A stretch of DNA of 64,000 nt from Acidobacteriaceae bacterium KBS 83 (GCA_000381585.1 KB906741.1:124001-188000); one strand, 5' to 3'; shown: positions 16,206 through 25,287, counted from the first letter of the stretch. The notes: generated by a model from the letters alone, not told the origin. Numbers and translations are program-made.

Positions 16206-18053
16206 ATGTCTTTCGAAGATCAGCTCAAGTCCCGCCGCGCCTTCCTCAAGCACAGCTCCATCGGCCTTGCGGCCGCTGCTGTTGGTTGCCGGGCCCCAAA
16301 CCAATCCGCTCAGCAACCCGCCACTCCGCCTGCCGCCAGCGGCAGTGCACCGCCACCCGGCATGCCGCCGGCCTTCGGCACTGCGCCGCCCGTCGGCCCA
16401 CAAGTCTCCGCCGTCACCTTCGCCGAGTCGGAAAAACTCGTCCAGGTCTCGCTCACGCCGGCAGAGCAAAAACAGGCCGCTTCCAGCTGGCGTCAGGCGA
16501 TGGCCCCGCTCTACGAGCGTCGGACTGGCCCGCGTAAGGTAGCGCTCGATCCAACGCTTGCCCCCGCTACTCAGTGGAACCCAATGCTGCCCGGCATATC
16601 GTCGCCTCCGCAGCATGACCACTTTGTCCCGGCTCCTGCCCCGTTCGTGCCGCTGCCCAAAGACGACGATGACATCGCCTTCGCCGGCGTTGCGCAGCTG
16701 AGCCGCTGGATCCACGCGCGCCAGCTCACATCCGAGCGCCTCACTGGCATCTACCTCACCCGCCTGGAGCGCTTCAATCCAACGCTCCGCTGCGTCATCA
16801 CACTCACAAAGGATCACGCACTCGAGCAGGCCCGGGCCGCTGATCGTGAGATCGCCGCTGGCCGCTACCGTGGTCCGCTCCACGGCATTCCATGGGGCGC
16901 AAAGGATCTTCTCGATACCGCCGATATTCCCACCACCTACGGCGCTGAGCCCTTCCGCGACCGCGTGCCCAAAGCCGATGCCACTGTCGTTCAACGGCTG
17001 AACACCGCCGGCGCCGTGCTCGTCGCCAAGCTCTCGCTCGGCGCACTCGCGCTCAACGACATCTGGTTCGGCGGCCAGACCATGAATCCGTGGCTGTTGG
17101 AAGAAGGCTCCTCCGGTTCGAGCGCCGGCCCAGGCGCGGCTACGGCCGCGGGGCTCGTCGGCTTCGCGATCGGAAGCGAGACAGGCGGCTCGATTGTCAG
17201 CCCTTCCATGCGCTGCGGCGTGACCGGTCTGCGGCCCACCTATGGTCGAGTGCCGCGCACCGGTGCCATGACACTCTGCTGGTCGCTCGATAAGCTCGGC
17301 CCCATGGCCCGATCCGTCGAAGACACGATGCTTGTCCTCCGCGCCATCAGCGGAGGACCCGATCCTGGAGACCTCGCCTGTGTCCCCAGCCATCTTGACT
17401 ACAACGCCGTCCTGCCCGTGAAGGGTATCCGCATCGGTTACGTTCCTTCCTGGCTCGCCGAACCGCCGGCCACCGATGTGGATCGCGCAGCCATCGACCA
17501 GGTGAAGAAGTTGGGGATGGACCCCTTGTCCATCTCGCTGCCCAATTGGCCTTACGACTCACTCGATCTGATCCTCTTCGCGGAAGCCGCCGCCGCCTTC
17601 GAAGAACTCACGCTCTCGCATGGCGTGGACCAACTCAAGGCGCAGGTCCCCGATGCGTGGCCCAACAACTTCCGCCAGGCGCGCTTCCTGTCCGCCGTCG
17701 ATTTCGTGCAAGCCGATCGCTTCCGCCGCAAGGTCGCCGAGCAGATGGCAGAGATCTTTACGAAGGTCGACATGCTGCTTGTCCCCTCGTTGCGGGATGA
17801 GATGCTCACGCTCACCAACTTCACCGGCCATCCGTCGCTGACGCTGCGCGCCGGTTTTGTCGAAGTCAATCAAGCGCGTAGCGACTGGGCGCCGGACCCA
17901 AAACATCCCCTGCCCAAATTCAACCCGCCCCGCCGCGTCCCCCACGGCATCACGCTCATCGGCAAGCTCTTCGACGAAGGCCTGCTTGGGCGCGTCGGCG
18001 TGGCGCTCGAGCGCGCATTCAACGTATCTTCCGAGCGGCCGAAAGGCTTTTGA
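16206..18053 (+). CDS. Tat-exported amidase (amidase signature family)
   Basis: 615 residues from ATG 16206. The leader RRAFLKHSSIGLAAAAVGC has a twin-arginine motif. Residues 30-130 are a Pro/Ala-rich and variable segment. The amidase core begins near residue 150 and shows the Ser-cisSer-Lys triad regions: Lys in GIPWGAKDLLDTADIPTTYG, Gly/Ser-rich EEGSSGSSAGPGAA, and the nucleophile region GSETGGSI. The family hydrolyses amides and some ureides; exported members are of unknown substrate. It is followed after 4 nt by the YdeI-like gene, suggesting co-translation. The longer frame back to 16053 overlaps the divergent marR and is rejected. Confidence 0.9.
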   Translation: MSFEDQLKSRRAFLKHSSIGLAAAAVGCRAPNQSAQQPATPPAASGSAPPPGMPPAFGTAPPVGPQVSAVTFAESEKLVQVSLTPAEQKQAASSWRQAMAPLYERRTGPRKVALDPTLAPATQWNPMLPGISSPPQHDHFVPAPAPFVPLPKDDDDIAFAGVAQLSRWIHARQLTSERLTGIYLTRLERFNPTLRCVITLTKDHALEQARAADREIAAGRYRGPLHGIPWGAKDLLDTADIPTTYGAEPFRDRVPKADATVVQRLNTAGAVLVAKLSLGALALNDIWFGGQTMNPWLLEEGSSGSSAGPGAATAAGLVGFAIGSETGGSIVSPSMRCGVTGLRPTYGRVPRTGAMTLCWSLDKLGPMARSVEDTMLVLRAISGGPDPGDLACVPSHLDYNAVLPVKGIRIGYVPSWLAEPPATDVDRAAIDQVKKLGMDPLSISLPNWPYDSLDLILFAEAAAAFEELTLSHGVDQLKAQVPDAWPNNFRQARFLSAVDFVQADRFRRKVAEQMAEIFTKVDMLLVPSLRDEMLTLTNFTGHPSLTLRAGFVEVNQARSDWAPDPKHPLPKFNPPRRVPHGITLIGKLFDEGLLGRVGVALERAFNVSSERPKGF

Positions 18054-18057
18054 AGCA

Positions 18058-18522
18058 ATGAAGAACTATAGATTCAAGGCAAATATCGAATCCGCCCCCG
18101 GCGGCGGAGCCTACGTGCTCTTTCCCTACGACACGGAAAAGGAATTCGGTACGAAGGGGAAGGTACCCGTCAAAGCGACATTTGACGGTGTTTCGTACAC
18201 CGGCTCGCTCATAAAGTACGGCCAACCGCAGCACATGCTTGGTCTCTTGAAATCTATCCGCGAACAGATCGGCAAAGGTCCCGGCGACACAATCGACGTC
18301 ACCATTCAAAGGGACGAACTCCCTCGCGTCGTCGAGATCCCCCCGGCATTCCAAAAACTGCTGAAAAACGAGGGTCTGCTCTCAACTTTTGAAACGCTGA
18401 GCTACACCCACCGCAAGGAATACTGCCGCTGGATCACCGAAGCGAAGAAAGAAGAGACGCGATCCGCCAGGCTGACGAAGGCAATCGAAATGCTGAAGAA
18501 GGGAATTAAGACGCCCGGGTAA
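18058..18522 (+). CDS. YdeI/OmpD-associated family protein with DUF1905 domain
   Basis: 154 residues. An N-terminal DUF1905 beta-barrel (residues 1-90, YRFKANIESAPGGGAYVLFPYD) is followed by a C-terminal helical YdeI/OmdA motif: FQKLLKNEGLLSTFETLSYTHR, then WITEAKKEETRSARLTKAIE. Such proteins are cytoplasmic; E. coli YdeI is linked to antimicrobial-peptide tolerance, but the mechanism is unclear. The start at 18058 lies 4 nt after the amidase stop, and AAAGG at 18042-18046 can act as ribosome site. The longer frame to 17857 runs inside the amidase and is not used. Confidence 0.88.
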   Translation: MKNYRFKANIESAPGGGAYVLFPYDTEKEFGTKGKVPVKATFDGVSYTGSLIKYGQPQHMLGLLKSIREQIGKGPGDTIDVTIQRDELPRVVEIPPAFQKLLKNEGLLSTFETLSYTHRKEYCRWITEAKKEETRSARLTKAIEMLKKGIKTPG

Positions 18523-18543
18523 CCCCGCGCATGGCATCGTCCG

Positions 18544-19188
18544 TCAGCGGGTTCTGTCTTTCGCTCGTCGTATTCGGCGACTTCCCAGAAGCAAAGCAAA
18601 ATGCTGCCGCAGCTGCTTCACCGCGAGATCGAATGGCTCAACCGAACCATAGGACCTCGACAGCATTACGCCCCCCTCCATTACCGCCAGCACATACGTC
18701 GCCAGCGCCTGACGATCCGTGCCCTTGGGCAGCCGGTCCTTCATCTGCTCCACGCACTCGCGCACTGCACCAATCCACCCTTGGAAATTTTCGGCGATGA
18801 GCTTGTGCGCAGGCCGGTTCTCAGGATCGATCTCCAACGCTAACCTCCCCAGCGGACAGCCATACTTACAATCGGTCTGCAGGATTCGTCTGCGGTATCC
18901 CGCAAGGATTGCGAAGATGCGCTCCACAGGGTCATCGCTTTTTGCGAACGCCGGGTCGACCACCATGGGCCTTAGTGCCTGTAAATATTCCTCGAGCACC
19001 GCGCGCAGCAGCGCCTCCTTGCTCTCGAAAAAGTGATAAAAACTGCCGGAGTTTACCCCGGCGTGACCCAGCAGATCGGTCATGCTGGTTCCGGCGAAGC
19101 CGCGCTCCCAGAAGAGAAAGCGGGCTGAGTCGATCAACCGCTCGCGTGTATGAAGAATCTTTGGCATAAAAAAGCTGTTGACAGACAT
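18544..19188 (-). CDS. TetR-family transcriptional regulator
   Basis: 214 residues (or 207 from ATG 19167; neither start has a clear ribosome site). The N-terminal HTH covers residues about 15-60: RERLIDSARFLFWERGFAGTSM, then LLGHAGVNSGSFYHFFESKEALL. The C-terminal all-helical ligand domain contains CKYGCPLGRLALE, a motif of the TetR_C group found in NemR/AcuR-like repressors of reactive-electrophile genes. It is divergent from the SRPBCC gene; a 10-bp inverted repeat at 19199-19222 lies between them. Confidence 0.93.
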   Translation of the reverse strand: MSVNSFFMPKILHTRERLIDSARFLFWERGFAGTSMTDLLGHAGVNSGSFYHFFESKEALLRAVLEEYLQALRPMVVDPAFAKSDDPVERIFAILAGYRRRILQTDCKYGCPLGRLALEIDPENRPAHKLIAENFQGWIGAVRECVEQMKDRLPKGTDRQALATYVLAVMEGGVMLSRSYGSVEPFDLAVKQLRQHFALLLGSRRIRRAKDRTR

Positions 19189-19198
19189 AGTGTAGAAG

Positions 19199-19222
19199 AT
19201 TTACTTGAATGATCAACTAAAT
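19199..19222. promoter_or_regulatory. 24-bp inverted repeat, candidate TetR operator
   Basis: ATTTACTTGA-ATGA-TCAACTAAAT: 10-bp arms with one mismatch and a 4-nt spacer, between the divergent tetR and SRPBCC genes. A TTGACA hexamer at 19178-19183 is placed as a -35 for the SRPBCC gene, so the dyad would cover its -10 region. Confidence 0.65.
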
Positions 19223-19246
19223 AAACCGAGTACCCTTGAAACTGCC

Positions 19247-19807
19247 ATGAAATCAGTCTGCGTCGCCCTCATCTTCGCCGCTTCCAGCCTCTTCGCCCAG
19301 ACCCCGGCAAAGTCCACAATGCTCGTTGCTCCGAATAAAATCGCAAATTCAGTCGCCGATACCGCATCCGGAAAAATCCTGGTCATCGAGCTCACCATTC
19401 CGGCGCCACTCCCGGATGTCTGGAAAGCGTTCACGACGAGCGATGGCCTCATGACGTGGCTCACGCCCAGCGCAACTGTTAAGCTACGCCCAGGCGGCGA
19501 CTGGATCTGTCATTTCCCAGGCGGAAGCACCGGCGGCGGTACCATTGTCAGCTTCATCCCCCAACAGGAACTGGTGATCTCAGCGCTTGCACCCGACAAG
19601 TTTCCGAATGTCCGCGCCCATCGCACCAATGCGAAATTCACGTTTAACGCGAGCGGAAACTCCACCCTCGTGCGCCTCACCCAGACGGGATGGCAGGAAG
19701 GCGACGAGTGGGATAGAGCGTATGAATATATGGCGGCTGGCAATGCGCAGCTATTAGCGATGTTGCATCATCGCTTCGTCAGCGGCCCCGTCGACTGGAC
19801 CAAATAA
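19247..19807 (+). CDS. Exported SRPBCC-domain protein
   Basis: 186 residues from ATG 19247, which begins a signal peptide (VCVALIFAASSLFAQ). The rest is an SRPBCC/AHSA1-like helix-grip fold: VIELTIPAPLPDVWKAFTTSDGL, then GDWICHFPGG, ending with a long C-terminal helix. Such folds bind hydrophobic ligands; export is unusual but is seen in acidobacterial members. It is divergent from the TetR regulator and probably repressed by it. A TTG 42 nt upstream would extend the frame but would spoil the leader peptide. Confidence 0.85.
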   Translation: MKSVCVALIFAASSLFAQTPAKSTMLVAPNKIANSVADTASGKILVIELTIPAPLPDVWKAFTTSDGLMTWLTPSATVKLRPGGDWICHFPGGSTGGGTIVSFIPQQELVISALAPDKFPNVRAHRTNAKFTFNASGNSTLVRLTQTGWQEGDEWDRAYEYMAAGNAQLLAMLHHRFVSGPVDWTK

Positions 19808-19818
19808 TTGCAGCTGAA

Positions 19819-21873
19819 CTACGGATGAACATAGGCCAGGTTGTCAAAACGCAAGCCCGCCCCATTCGCAAGTACGAAATTAACTTTTGAACTAGCCTCG
19901 TTCCATCCAGTTCGCAACCGGAGAAGCTCCTTCCGTTTCAGAGTCCAGGAAATCTCGCGCGTCTCGGGGGAGCGCACGGTCACCGTTGCATCTGTGTCGC
20001 TATCGTTGTACGCATCAATTCCGACAAAAATGCGCGGCGCGTAGAAGCTGAATTCCGCCTGCGAGGCTTTTGAGTTGGACAGCGCCAGCGTGAAGGTCCC
20101 GAATTTTCCGAGCGGCGTGCCCATGTGCCACTCTCCGCGTCCCCAATCCACGACACCGGACGGATATTGCCCCACCAGCGGTGTACCCGCGACAAAGTGC
20201 GGATCGTCAAAGGTGATCCACGAAGGCGGGATCTGACCGTCCTTCCCTTCTATGTCTACATCCCGCGACGTCATGTGCAGAATCCGGAGCACCCGTGTCG
20301 CCGCGTCAAAACGGTATCCTTCCTGGCTCAAATCTTTATGCTGAGCAATCCTCCTGCCCCCGACCAGAATTGCATCCGGTACAAAGTTCAGTCGCAGCAC
20401 ATCGGTCGAGTCGGCATCGAAGGTGGAATACGTAACGCTGCCGGCTGCATAAGCAATCTTCGTCACTGGAGATAGAGAACCCAGGAGGTGGGATTCATCC
20501 GCCGGCGCCCACTCCGGCACTGCCCAGAACGCATCCATCATCCTCCGTGGCCCATCTGCAAACTCATCCGTGAACCACCACTGCGTGCTGAAAGGGGCAT
20601 GTGCATCTGCCGGTAATCCCTGAAAATAAGTGACCCAGTTGTCGGTCCGATATGCCGCCTCTTTGTAGGCAGTATCTCCAGTCCTCGCGTAGTACAGCGC
20701 TTCTACAGCCGCAAGCCTTGCACTATGGCTATCGCAGCACTGGTTCGGCAGGTTGCAACAGAAATCCTTCGGCCCGCTTCCTTGTTCTGTAGTGATCAGG
20801 GCGCCGTGCACCATGTATTTCGGGAACTTTGGTGTGGTTTTCACCCAGTCAATCAGCTCTCGCGCGTGCTCCCGCCAGTCAGGATCCTTGTCAGGGTGCA
20901 GCAGCACATACCGGGCAAACTCCAACGGGATCACCTGGTTCATGTTGTTCATGCTCCCCTGCACATCTTCGAAATATCCGACCCACACGTTGTTGCGCAT
21001 CGGATACTTCATCAGCCACGCCCAGGCGCCTTCGCGTGTCTTCTTGTAAGCGGACGTATCTCCCTGGTTCACTCGAATCAACTCGTCCAGCAACATGATC
21101 GGCTCAACCACATTGGCCGAGTAGGGAAACATCCCCTTACCATCCTTGAGGGTGCCGTCCTTCGCATGGCATCGATACGGCCACGGCGAATGCTCTGCGT
21201 CGCCTGCAGTGAAGTTCTTGGCCAGCGCATCCGCGCAGCGAATTGCCGCAGCGAGATACCTCGTGTTGCCTGTCATCTCATACAGCCGCAGATATGCGTA
21301 GCCGTCCTCTCCAACGACATGCGGTTCGACAAAATCCTCCCCATGCCGGCTCCAGCCCGTGTAACGCGTGCTGCCCGGATTCGCTGACGGATATGGTACC
21401 TCCGACCATGCATAGCCCTTCGGCGTCGTGCCATTCTCTAGTTCGTAATCGACGAAGTTTTCCAGGAACTCCAGCGTTCGCGCGTCGCCCGTATAGGGAT
21501 ACAGCCGTTCCACAAAGCCCTGCATCATCGCGCGCAGATAGCCTGTGGAGTTCACCCACTGTGGGTCCGGTGTTAGCTCAAATGTCGTTCTATCGAAGTC
21601 GAAGCAGCAATAGTGATAGGGAAGCCGCTGCCGGTTGTACTGGTCCCAGACGATCGTCCACTGCGAAAGAAAGTAAGCAGAGTACGAATACCCAGTGTCC
21701 TCCGGCATCGGCCACGGCAATAGCTTTCCGTTGCTCTCGAGGGCAACCGGTCGCCCTGCGATGCTCGATGCATCTACCGTGGACACGACCGGAGAAGCCT
21801 GCTGTCCAACGAGTGGAACTTCACTCAGGAGCACAACGATCAATGCCGCTGCGAAAGAACTCAACCGTGTCAT
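19819..21873 (-). CDS. Secreted alpha/alpha-barrel (six-hairpin glycosidase-like) protein
   Basis: 684 residues with a signal peptide (residues 1-24, PLVGQQ). Residues about 90-470 have the helical repeat pattern of six-hairpin glycosidases: GDARTLEFLENFVDYE, MTGNTRYLAAAIRCADALAKNF and ALYYARTGDTAYKEAAYRTDNW. An unusual Cys-rich block lies in the middle (KDFCCNLPNQCCDSH). The C-terminal 200 residues are beta-rich and may bind carbohydrate. No catalytic residues can be assigned with confidence. It lies downstream of the porin gene on the same strand with a 166-nt gap. Function unknown; polysaccharide processing in the periplasm is likely. Confidence 0.75.
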   Translation of the reverse strand: MTRLSSFAAALIVVLLSEVPLVGQQASPVVSTVDASSIAGRPVALESNGKLLPWPMPEDTGYSYSAYFLSQWTIVWDQYNRQRLPYHYCCFDFDRTTFELTPDPQWVNSTGYLRAMMQGFVERLYPYTGDARTLEFLENFVDYELENGTTPKGYAWSEVPYPSANPGSTRYTGWSRHGEDFVEPHVVGEDGYAYLRLYEMTGNTRYLAAAIRCADALAKNFTAGDAEHSPWPYRCHAKDGTLKDGKGMFPYSANVVEPIMLLDELIRVNQGDTSAYKKTREGAWAWLMKYPMRNNVWVGYFEDVQGSMNNMNQVIPLEFARYVLLHPDKDPDWREHARELIDWVKTTPKFPKYMVHGALITTEQGSGPKDFCCNLPNQCCDSHSARLAAVEALYYARTGDTAYKEAAYRTDNWVTYFQGLPADAHAPFSTQWWFTDEFADGPRRMMDAFWAVPEWAPADESHLLGSLSPVTKIAYAAGSVTYSTFDADSTDVLRLNFVPDAILVGGRRIAQHKDLSQEGYRFDAATRVLRILHMTSRDVDIEGKDGQIPPSWITFDDPHFVAGTPLVGQYPSGVVDWGRGEWHMGTPLGKFGTFTLALSNSKASQAEFSFYAPRIFVGIDAYNDSDTDATVTVRSPETREISWTLKRKELLRLRTGWNEASSKVNFVLANGAGLRFDNLAYVHP

Positions 21874-22039
21874 AGGAAGTCAGGCTGACAACATACGAAT
21901 ACTACCGGTTGGGAGGTTGTGCCTAGCTGTCCCCGAATACGCCGCCAAACCTCGCCTAGATTCTCGGTGGCAAGCGACCAAGAGGGAGCGCCGCATAGAA
22001 CGCGCCGCAGGCGCCGCTGCTTGGACGGCGAGTCTCCCC

Positions 22040-23530
22040 TCAGAACTCCACGTGGCACCTCACCGAAGGCACCCACACCGGTCCGCGGTCGCGGTTATAT
22101 CCGGGATTGTTGATGTGTGAAAGCCCCAGCGCGAAATACAGTCCGCGCCATGCGTGCGCGTTGTAGTAGCTCTCTTCAATCGTCTCGCGCCCATAGGTCA
22201 ATCGTCCGTCGCCGAGGATAAACCCAAGCCCGCCGTTTGCGAGATAGTTCTGGTGGTCCTTCTTGATTGCGTTCGAAACGAAGGCCACCCCCACTTTGTC
22301 GTTCTTGCGTCCCCACTGCGCACCGTCGTAGTCCGCACCCAGCAGCACAGTTTGGTCGACTTCCGTGTACGCGAACGACTCATGCTGCCCCTCGTTCCAT
22401 CCAAACCGCCCGCCCGCGCGCAAATGCTCCGTCACCTGCTGCTCCACGTTGTAGTCAAACCCATACTTCACGGCGCCGTACTGTTCCGTATTGTGGATAT
22501 TCGGGGTTGGATCGATGCCCTCGACGTAACGTGTCACAGACTCGCGATAGTCCCCCATGTGCGCGTGATTTACGTATGCCAGCACGCGTTGCGTGCCCTC
22601 CCGCTTGGGCAGCCATCCATGTCGTAACTCGAACTCCCAGTTCTGCCCGCTCGCCCGGCTGAAGGCCCAGTCCAGGTCAATTCCATTCGCCACCACCGGC
22701 ATCGCCGCCAGCACATAGCGCGCCCCCCAGTTGCGGTCCTGGTACTCGATCACGCCCGCATATGTGTAACCGCGCGTGTCTGCCGCATAGTCCCACGCGC
22801 CGTTGTTGTCCACCGTCCAGTTGGTGAACTGCATGTGACTGTCGCTCAGCACGTCATTGATGTCCAGCACATCCGGCAGCGACATCTTTCCCAGCCGCAA
22901 CTCCAGCCGCCGCACCGGCGCCTCGGTCGCGAGTGAGAGTGGACCACGATCCACTTCGGTCATCTCGTTGGTGAAGCCGATCGTCTGATGAACCTGCACC
23001 CGCGCCACATAAGGCGCCGACCCCAGGTTAGGATTGCGCACCACATCCAGGTTCGTGAATCCGGCAAGGCCCAGCGCCTGGCTCAGCCCGCGCCCGCCCG
23101 ACGATTCAAAATCCGCAATGAAATCCGTGTTGTAGCGTTCGCTCCACGTCGGCGTCTCTCCTCGCACGCCGCGCCCAAGCTGATATCCCAGGTACAGCGT
23201 TCCCAGAAGAGAAGTCTTATACTCGCCCGCCCCATGAAAGCTATTCGTTCCCTCGTACGGCGAGTGGAAGCTGGGATGCGCCTGAAAGATGATATTTGCC
23301 TGTCCCGCCACAAACCATGGAGCGGTTTCGGAATGCGGAAACATGGTGAGTTGGTCGTCGTCCCCCCCCGGCTTCTGGGTGGAACTTGCCGTCGCATGCC
23401 CGCCGCCGGACGACTGTGCATCGTCCGCCAATGCATGCACCGGCGCAAGGGTTTGCCCCGCGCAAATGGGAGGCACCGGAGACGCGGCCAGCAGCAGCGT
23501 CCACACCCAGATTGTCTTCCAGTCCAGCAT
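22040..23530 (-). CDS. Carbohydrate-selective porin, OprB-like
   Basis: 496 residues from ATG 23530, chosen over 23587 because it opens a signal peptide (TIWVWTLLLAASPVPPICAG) and has GAGGAG upstream. A His/Gly/Asp-rich linker (residues 35-65) precedes the barrel: QANIIFQAHPSFHSPYEGTN, GTLYLGYQLGRG, LGLSHINNPGYNRDRGPVW and the terminal Phe of outer-membrane proteins. OprB-type porins pass sugars across the outer membrane. It is divergent from a nickel/cobalt-type metal sensor; with the His-rich linker this raises the possibility of metal-linked control (inference). Confidence 0.8.
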   Translation of the reverse strand: MLDWKTIWVWTLLLAASPVPPICAGQTLAPVHALADDAQSSGGGHATASSTQKPGGDDDQLTMFPHSETAPWFVAGQANIIFQAHPSFHSPYEGTNSFHGAGEYKTSLLGTLYLGYQLGRGVRGETPTWSERYNTDFIADFESSGGRGLSQALGLAGFTNLDVVRNPNLGSAPYVARVQVHQTIGFTNEMTEVDRGPLSLATEAPVRRLELRLGKMSLPDVLDINDVLSDSHMQFTNWTVDNNGAWDYAADTRGYTYAGVIEYQDRNWGARYVLAAMPVVANGIDLDWAFSRASGQNWEFELRHGWLPKREGTQRVLAYVNHAHMGDYRESVTRYVEGIDPTPNIHNTEQYGAVKYGFDYNVEQQVTEHLRAGGRFGWNEGQHESFAYTEVDQTVLLGADYDGAQWGRKNDKVGVAFVSNAIKKDHQNYLANGGLGFILGDGRLTYGRETIEESYYNAHAWRGLYFALGLSHINNPGYNRDRGPVWVPSVRCHVEF

Positions 23531-23710
23531 GCTCTCGACGTCTCTCCTCGTTTGGTCATTGCCCACCGGAGGAGGGCGAAACAGCATGATTTAGCCTAGC
23601 CTAATTTTACAGATCTGTGTACGCAAAACCTGTCGTATCATGTCGCGCCGGGTTGGAGTCACCGGGGTCCCGTAAATTCCGCAGGTATTAGGTCCAGATA
23701 ATGATATACC

Positions 23711-23727
23711 ATATCCCCCTAGGATAT
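23711..23727. promoter_or_regulatory. CsoR/RcnR-type operator overlapping a -10 element
   Basis: On the minus strand ATATCC-TAGGG-GGATAT: a short G-tract inside 6-bp A/T-rich inverted arms, the form bound by RcnR/InrS/CsoR proteins. TATAAC at 23725-23730 is a likely -10 for the sensor gene, so binding would block its own promoter. Confidence 0.7.
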
Positions 23728-23749
23728 AACGGCAGAGACGGACCTACAC

Positions 23750-24019
23750 ATGGCTCATGGTCAGGACAAAAAGCTTCTCGCCCGCATCAAGCGCATCCGC
23801 GGTCAGGTTGACGCCATCGAGCGCTCTCTCGCCGGCGACACCGACTGCGCCGACGTGCTCATGCTCCTCGCCAACGTCCGCGGCGGCATCAATAGCCTCA
23901 TGGCCGAAGTCCTCGAGGACCACATCCGTGAGCACATGATGCAGCCCGGCCAGTCCGCGCTACCCTCACATGAGGTCGCTGAAGACCTCATCGACCTCGT
24001 CCGCGCCTATTTGAAATAG
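23750..24019 (+). CDS. Metal-sensing repressor, CsoR/RcnR family (Ni/Co-type ligands)
   Basis: 89 residues, the all-helical tetrameric fold of CsoR/RcnR/FrmR proteins that repress metal-efflux or formaldehyde genes until the effector binds. Ligand positions are His3, Cys33, His58 and His62, matching the H-C-H-H signature of RcnR/InrS (Ni/Co) rather than the C-H-C of copper CsoR, or FrmR, which lacks the second His. A G-tract dyad operator lies 23 nt upstream. No efflux pump is adjacent; the nearest divergent gene is the OprB-like porin. The metal is inferred only from the ligands. Confidence 0.88.
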   Translation: MAHGQDKKLLARIKRIRGQVDAIERSLAGDTDCADVLMLLANVRGGINSLMAEVLEDHIREHMMQPGQSALPSHEVAEDLIDLVRAYLK

Positions 24020-24411
24020 CTGCGATTGCGTTGCGGTCGCATACCCAGTCCGACATCCCGTCACAGGCTCCCGTCACTGGTCCGTCAGCTTCAAAACGTG
24101 AATGGAACCAACCGGCGCTTGAATAACGTTCTGAATTAAGCGCCCCGCTCCGTCAGGAACCCGCCTTCTGCCTCCCACTTTCGTGGAATCATGCCTGCCG
24201 GGCCGGTTCCAGTGCGCTGTTACCTCAGCAGCACGCATATCCTTCCGGTTGCTGCAGAAGAAGTGCAATCGAGCACTTTTCCTCAAATCCAAAATGACCC
24301 AATCCCACGAACGTGGGTTCCGTTTACATCCCGAATACCCCGTCCGTAAGCTTTTCGAGCTAAAGTTTCTGCCGTACAGTTGCGAAAGATTTTCCTAGCG
24401 AGAGGGAAGAA
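24020..24411. other. 392-bp intergenic region
   Basis: No open frame with ribosome site and plausible composition was seen; short frames on both strands (for example 24183-24398) look like chance. CCCACG-AA-CGTGGG at 24304-24317 is a small perfect dyad about 95 nt upstream of the lipoprotein gene, whose promoter must lie here. Confidence 0.5.
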
Positions 24412-24981
24412 ATGACACGGTCGCTTAAAAACTTTGCAGGTCTGGCAGCAGTCGCCGGTGCTTTGGTTCTTCTGGGATCCGGGTGTGGAGACAAGCGGGA
24501 GATGAGCAAGCAAAACTTCGCGAACGTGCTGAACGAGGATTACTCGGCCAACGCCGACTGCCTCTTCACGAAGCCGCTGCCCTATCCCTTCGAAATGCAG
24601 GCGAGCGATAAGCTTCTCGGCGATGTCCACAAGAAGCTGGACGCCCTGACCGCCGCTGGCCTGCTCACCCGGAACTCCCATGACGGCAATCTGCGGTACG
24701 AGCTTACCCTGACGGGTCAGCAGGTCCCCGGCAATGGCCGCTTCTGCTACGGCAAGCGCCAGGTCACCAGCATCGACAACTACTCCACCCCGACCGAGTT
24801 CCACGGCAACCGGTTCACCAAGGTCGAGTACCACTTCGTCGAGAAGGGTCGCCCCGACTGGGCCAAGGTCAGCGCCATTCAGACCGCCTTCCCGGCCGTT
24901 GCCAAAGCTGTCGCCGATGAGCCCGTTGACCAGGCCACCCTCGTTCTTACAGACGACGGCTGGGTCCGGAACGAGGACTAA
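24412..24981 (+). CDS. Lipoprotein of unknown function
   Basis: 189 residues with a lipoprotein leader: hydrophobic LAAVAGALVLLGSG then Cys25 in the lipobox LGSGC, followed by Gly-Asp. The mature part is alpha/beta with two further Cys (ADCLFTKPLPYPF and NGRFCYGKRQ) that may form a disulfide, and a C-terminal helix-strand (ATLVLTDDGWVRNED). I do not recognise a family with a known role. GAGAGGGAAGAA precedes the ATG. A strong terminator follows at 25083, so it is probably transcribed alone. Confidence 0.8.
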   Translation: MTRSLKNFAGLAAVAGALVLLGSGCGDKREMSKQNFANVLNEDYSANADCLFTKPLPYPFEMQASDKLLGDVHKKLDALTAAGLLTRNSHDGNLRYELTLTGQQVPGNGRFCYGKRQVTSIDNYSTPTEFHGNRFTKVEYHFVEKGRPDWAKVSAIQTAFPAVAKAVADEPVDQATLVLTDDGWVRNED

Positions 24982-25082
24982 GCTCTTTCTTCGTCAACCC
25001 GCAACCCAACAACCAACGTTGTTCAACCACAAACCGACGTTGTTCCAAAGGGACCGGCGTTTCGTTGGCGCCCACCCTTCCG

Positions 25083-25124
25083 CAAGACCCGGGAATCACA
25101 GGGCCCGGGTCTTGCCGTTTTTTT
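25083..25124 (+). terminator. Rho-independent terminator of the lipoprotein gene
   Basis: 11-bp perfect stem CAAGACCCGGG (25083-25093) with CCCGGGTCTTG (25104-25114), a 10-nt loop and seven T at 25118-25124. Confidence 0.93.
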
Positions 25125-25231
25125 GGACATGATCTCCAGCAGACCTGAGATGCCGGCGACTATCACGGCACGCCAACACCACCTGCGCCGCTTTACTCTG
25201 AGGTCGCAACGCGAGCGTCCGTTCCAGAGCC

Positions 25232-25264
25232 AGAATAAAAGAGGGAGCCTTTCGGCTCCCTCTT
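25232..25264 (-). terminator. Rho-independent terminator of rpoD
   Basis: 11-bp stem AAGAGGGAGCC (25239-25249) with GGCTCCCTCTT (25254-25264), followed on the minus strand by TTTTATTC. It lies 24 nt past the rpoD stop. Confidence 0.9.
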
Positions 25265-25287
25265 CACTGATCTCTGATCCCTAACCC

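Noticed and set aside
16167-17393. 408-codon open frame on the minus strand inside the amidase gene
   Set aside because: It is antisense to a well-supported amidase with conserved active-site motifs; the translation is Arg/Gly-rich with no family pattern.
24183-24398. 71-codon frame in the gap before the lipoprotein
   Set aside because: No ribosome site and no plausible protein features.
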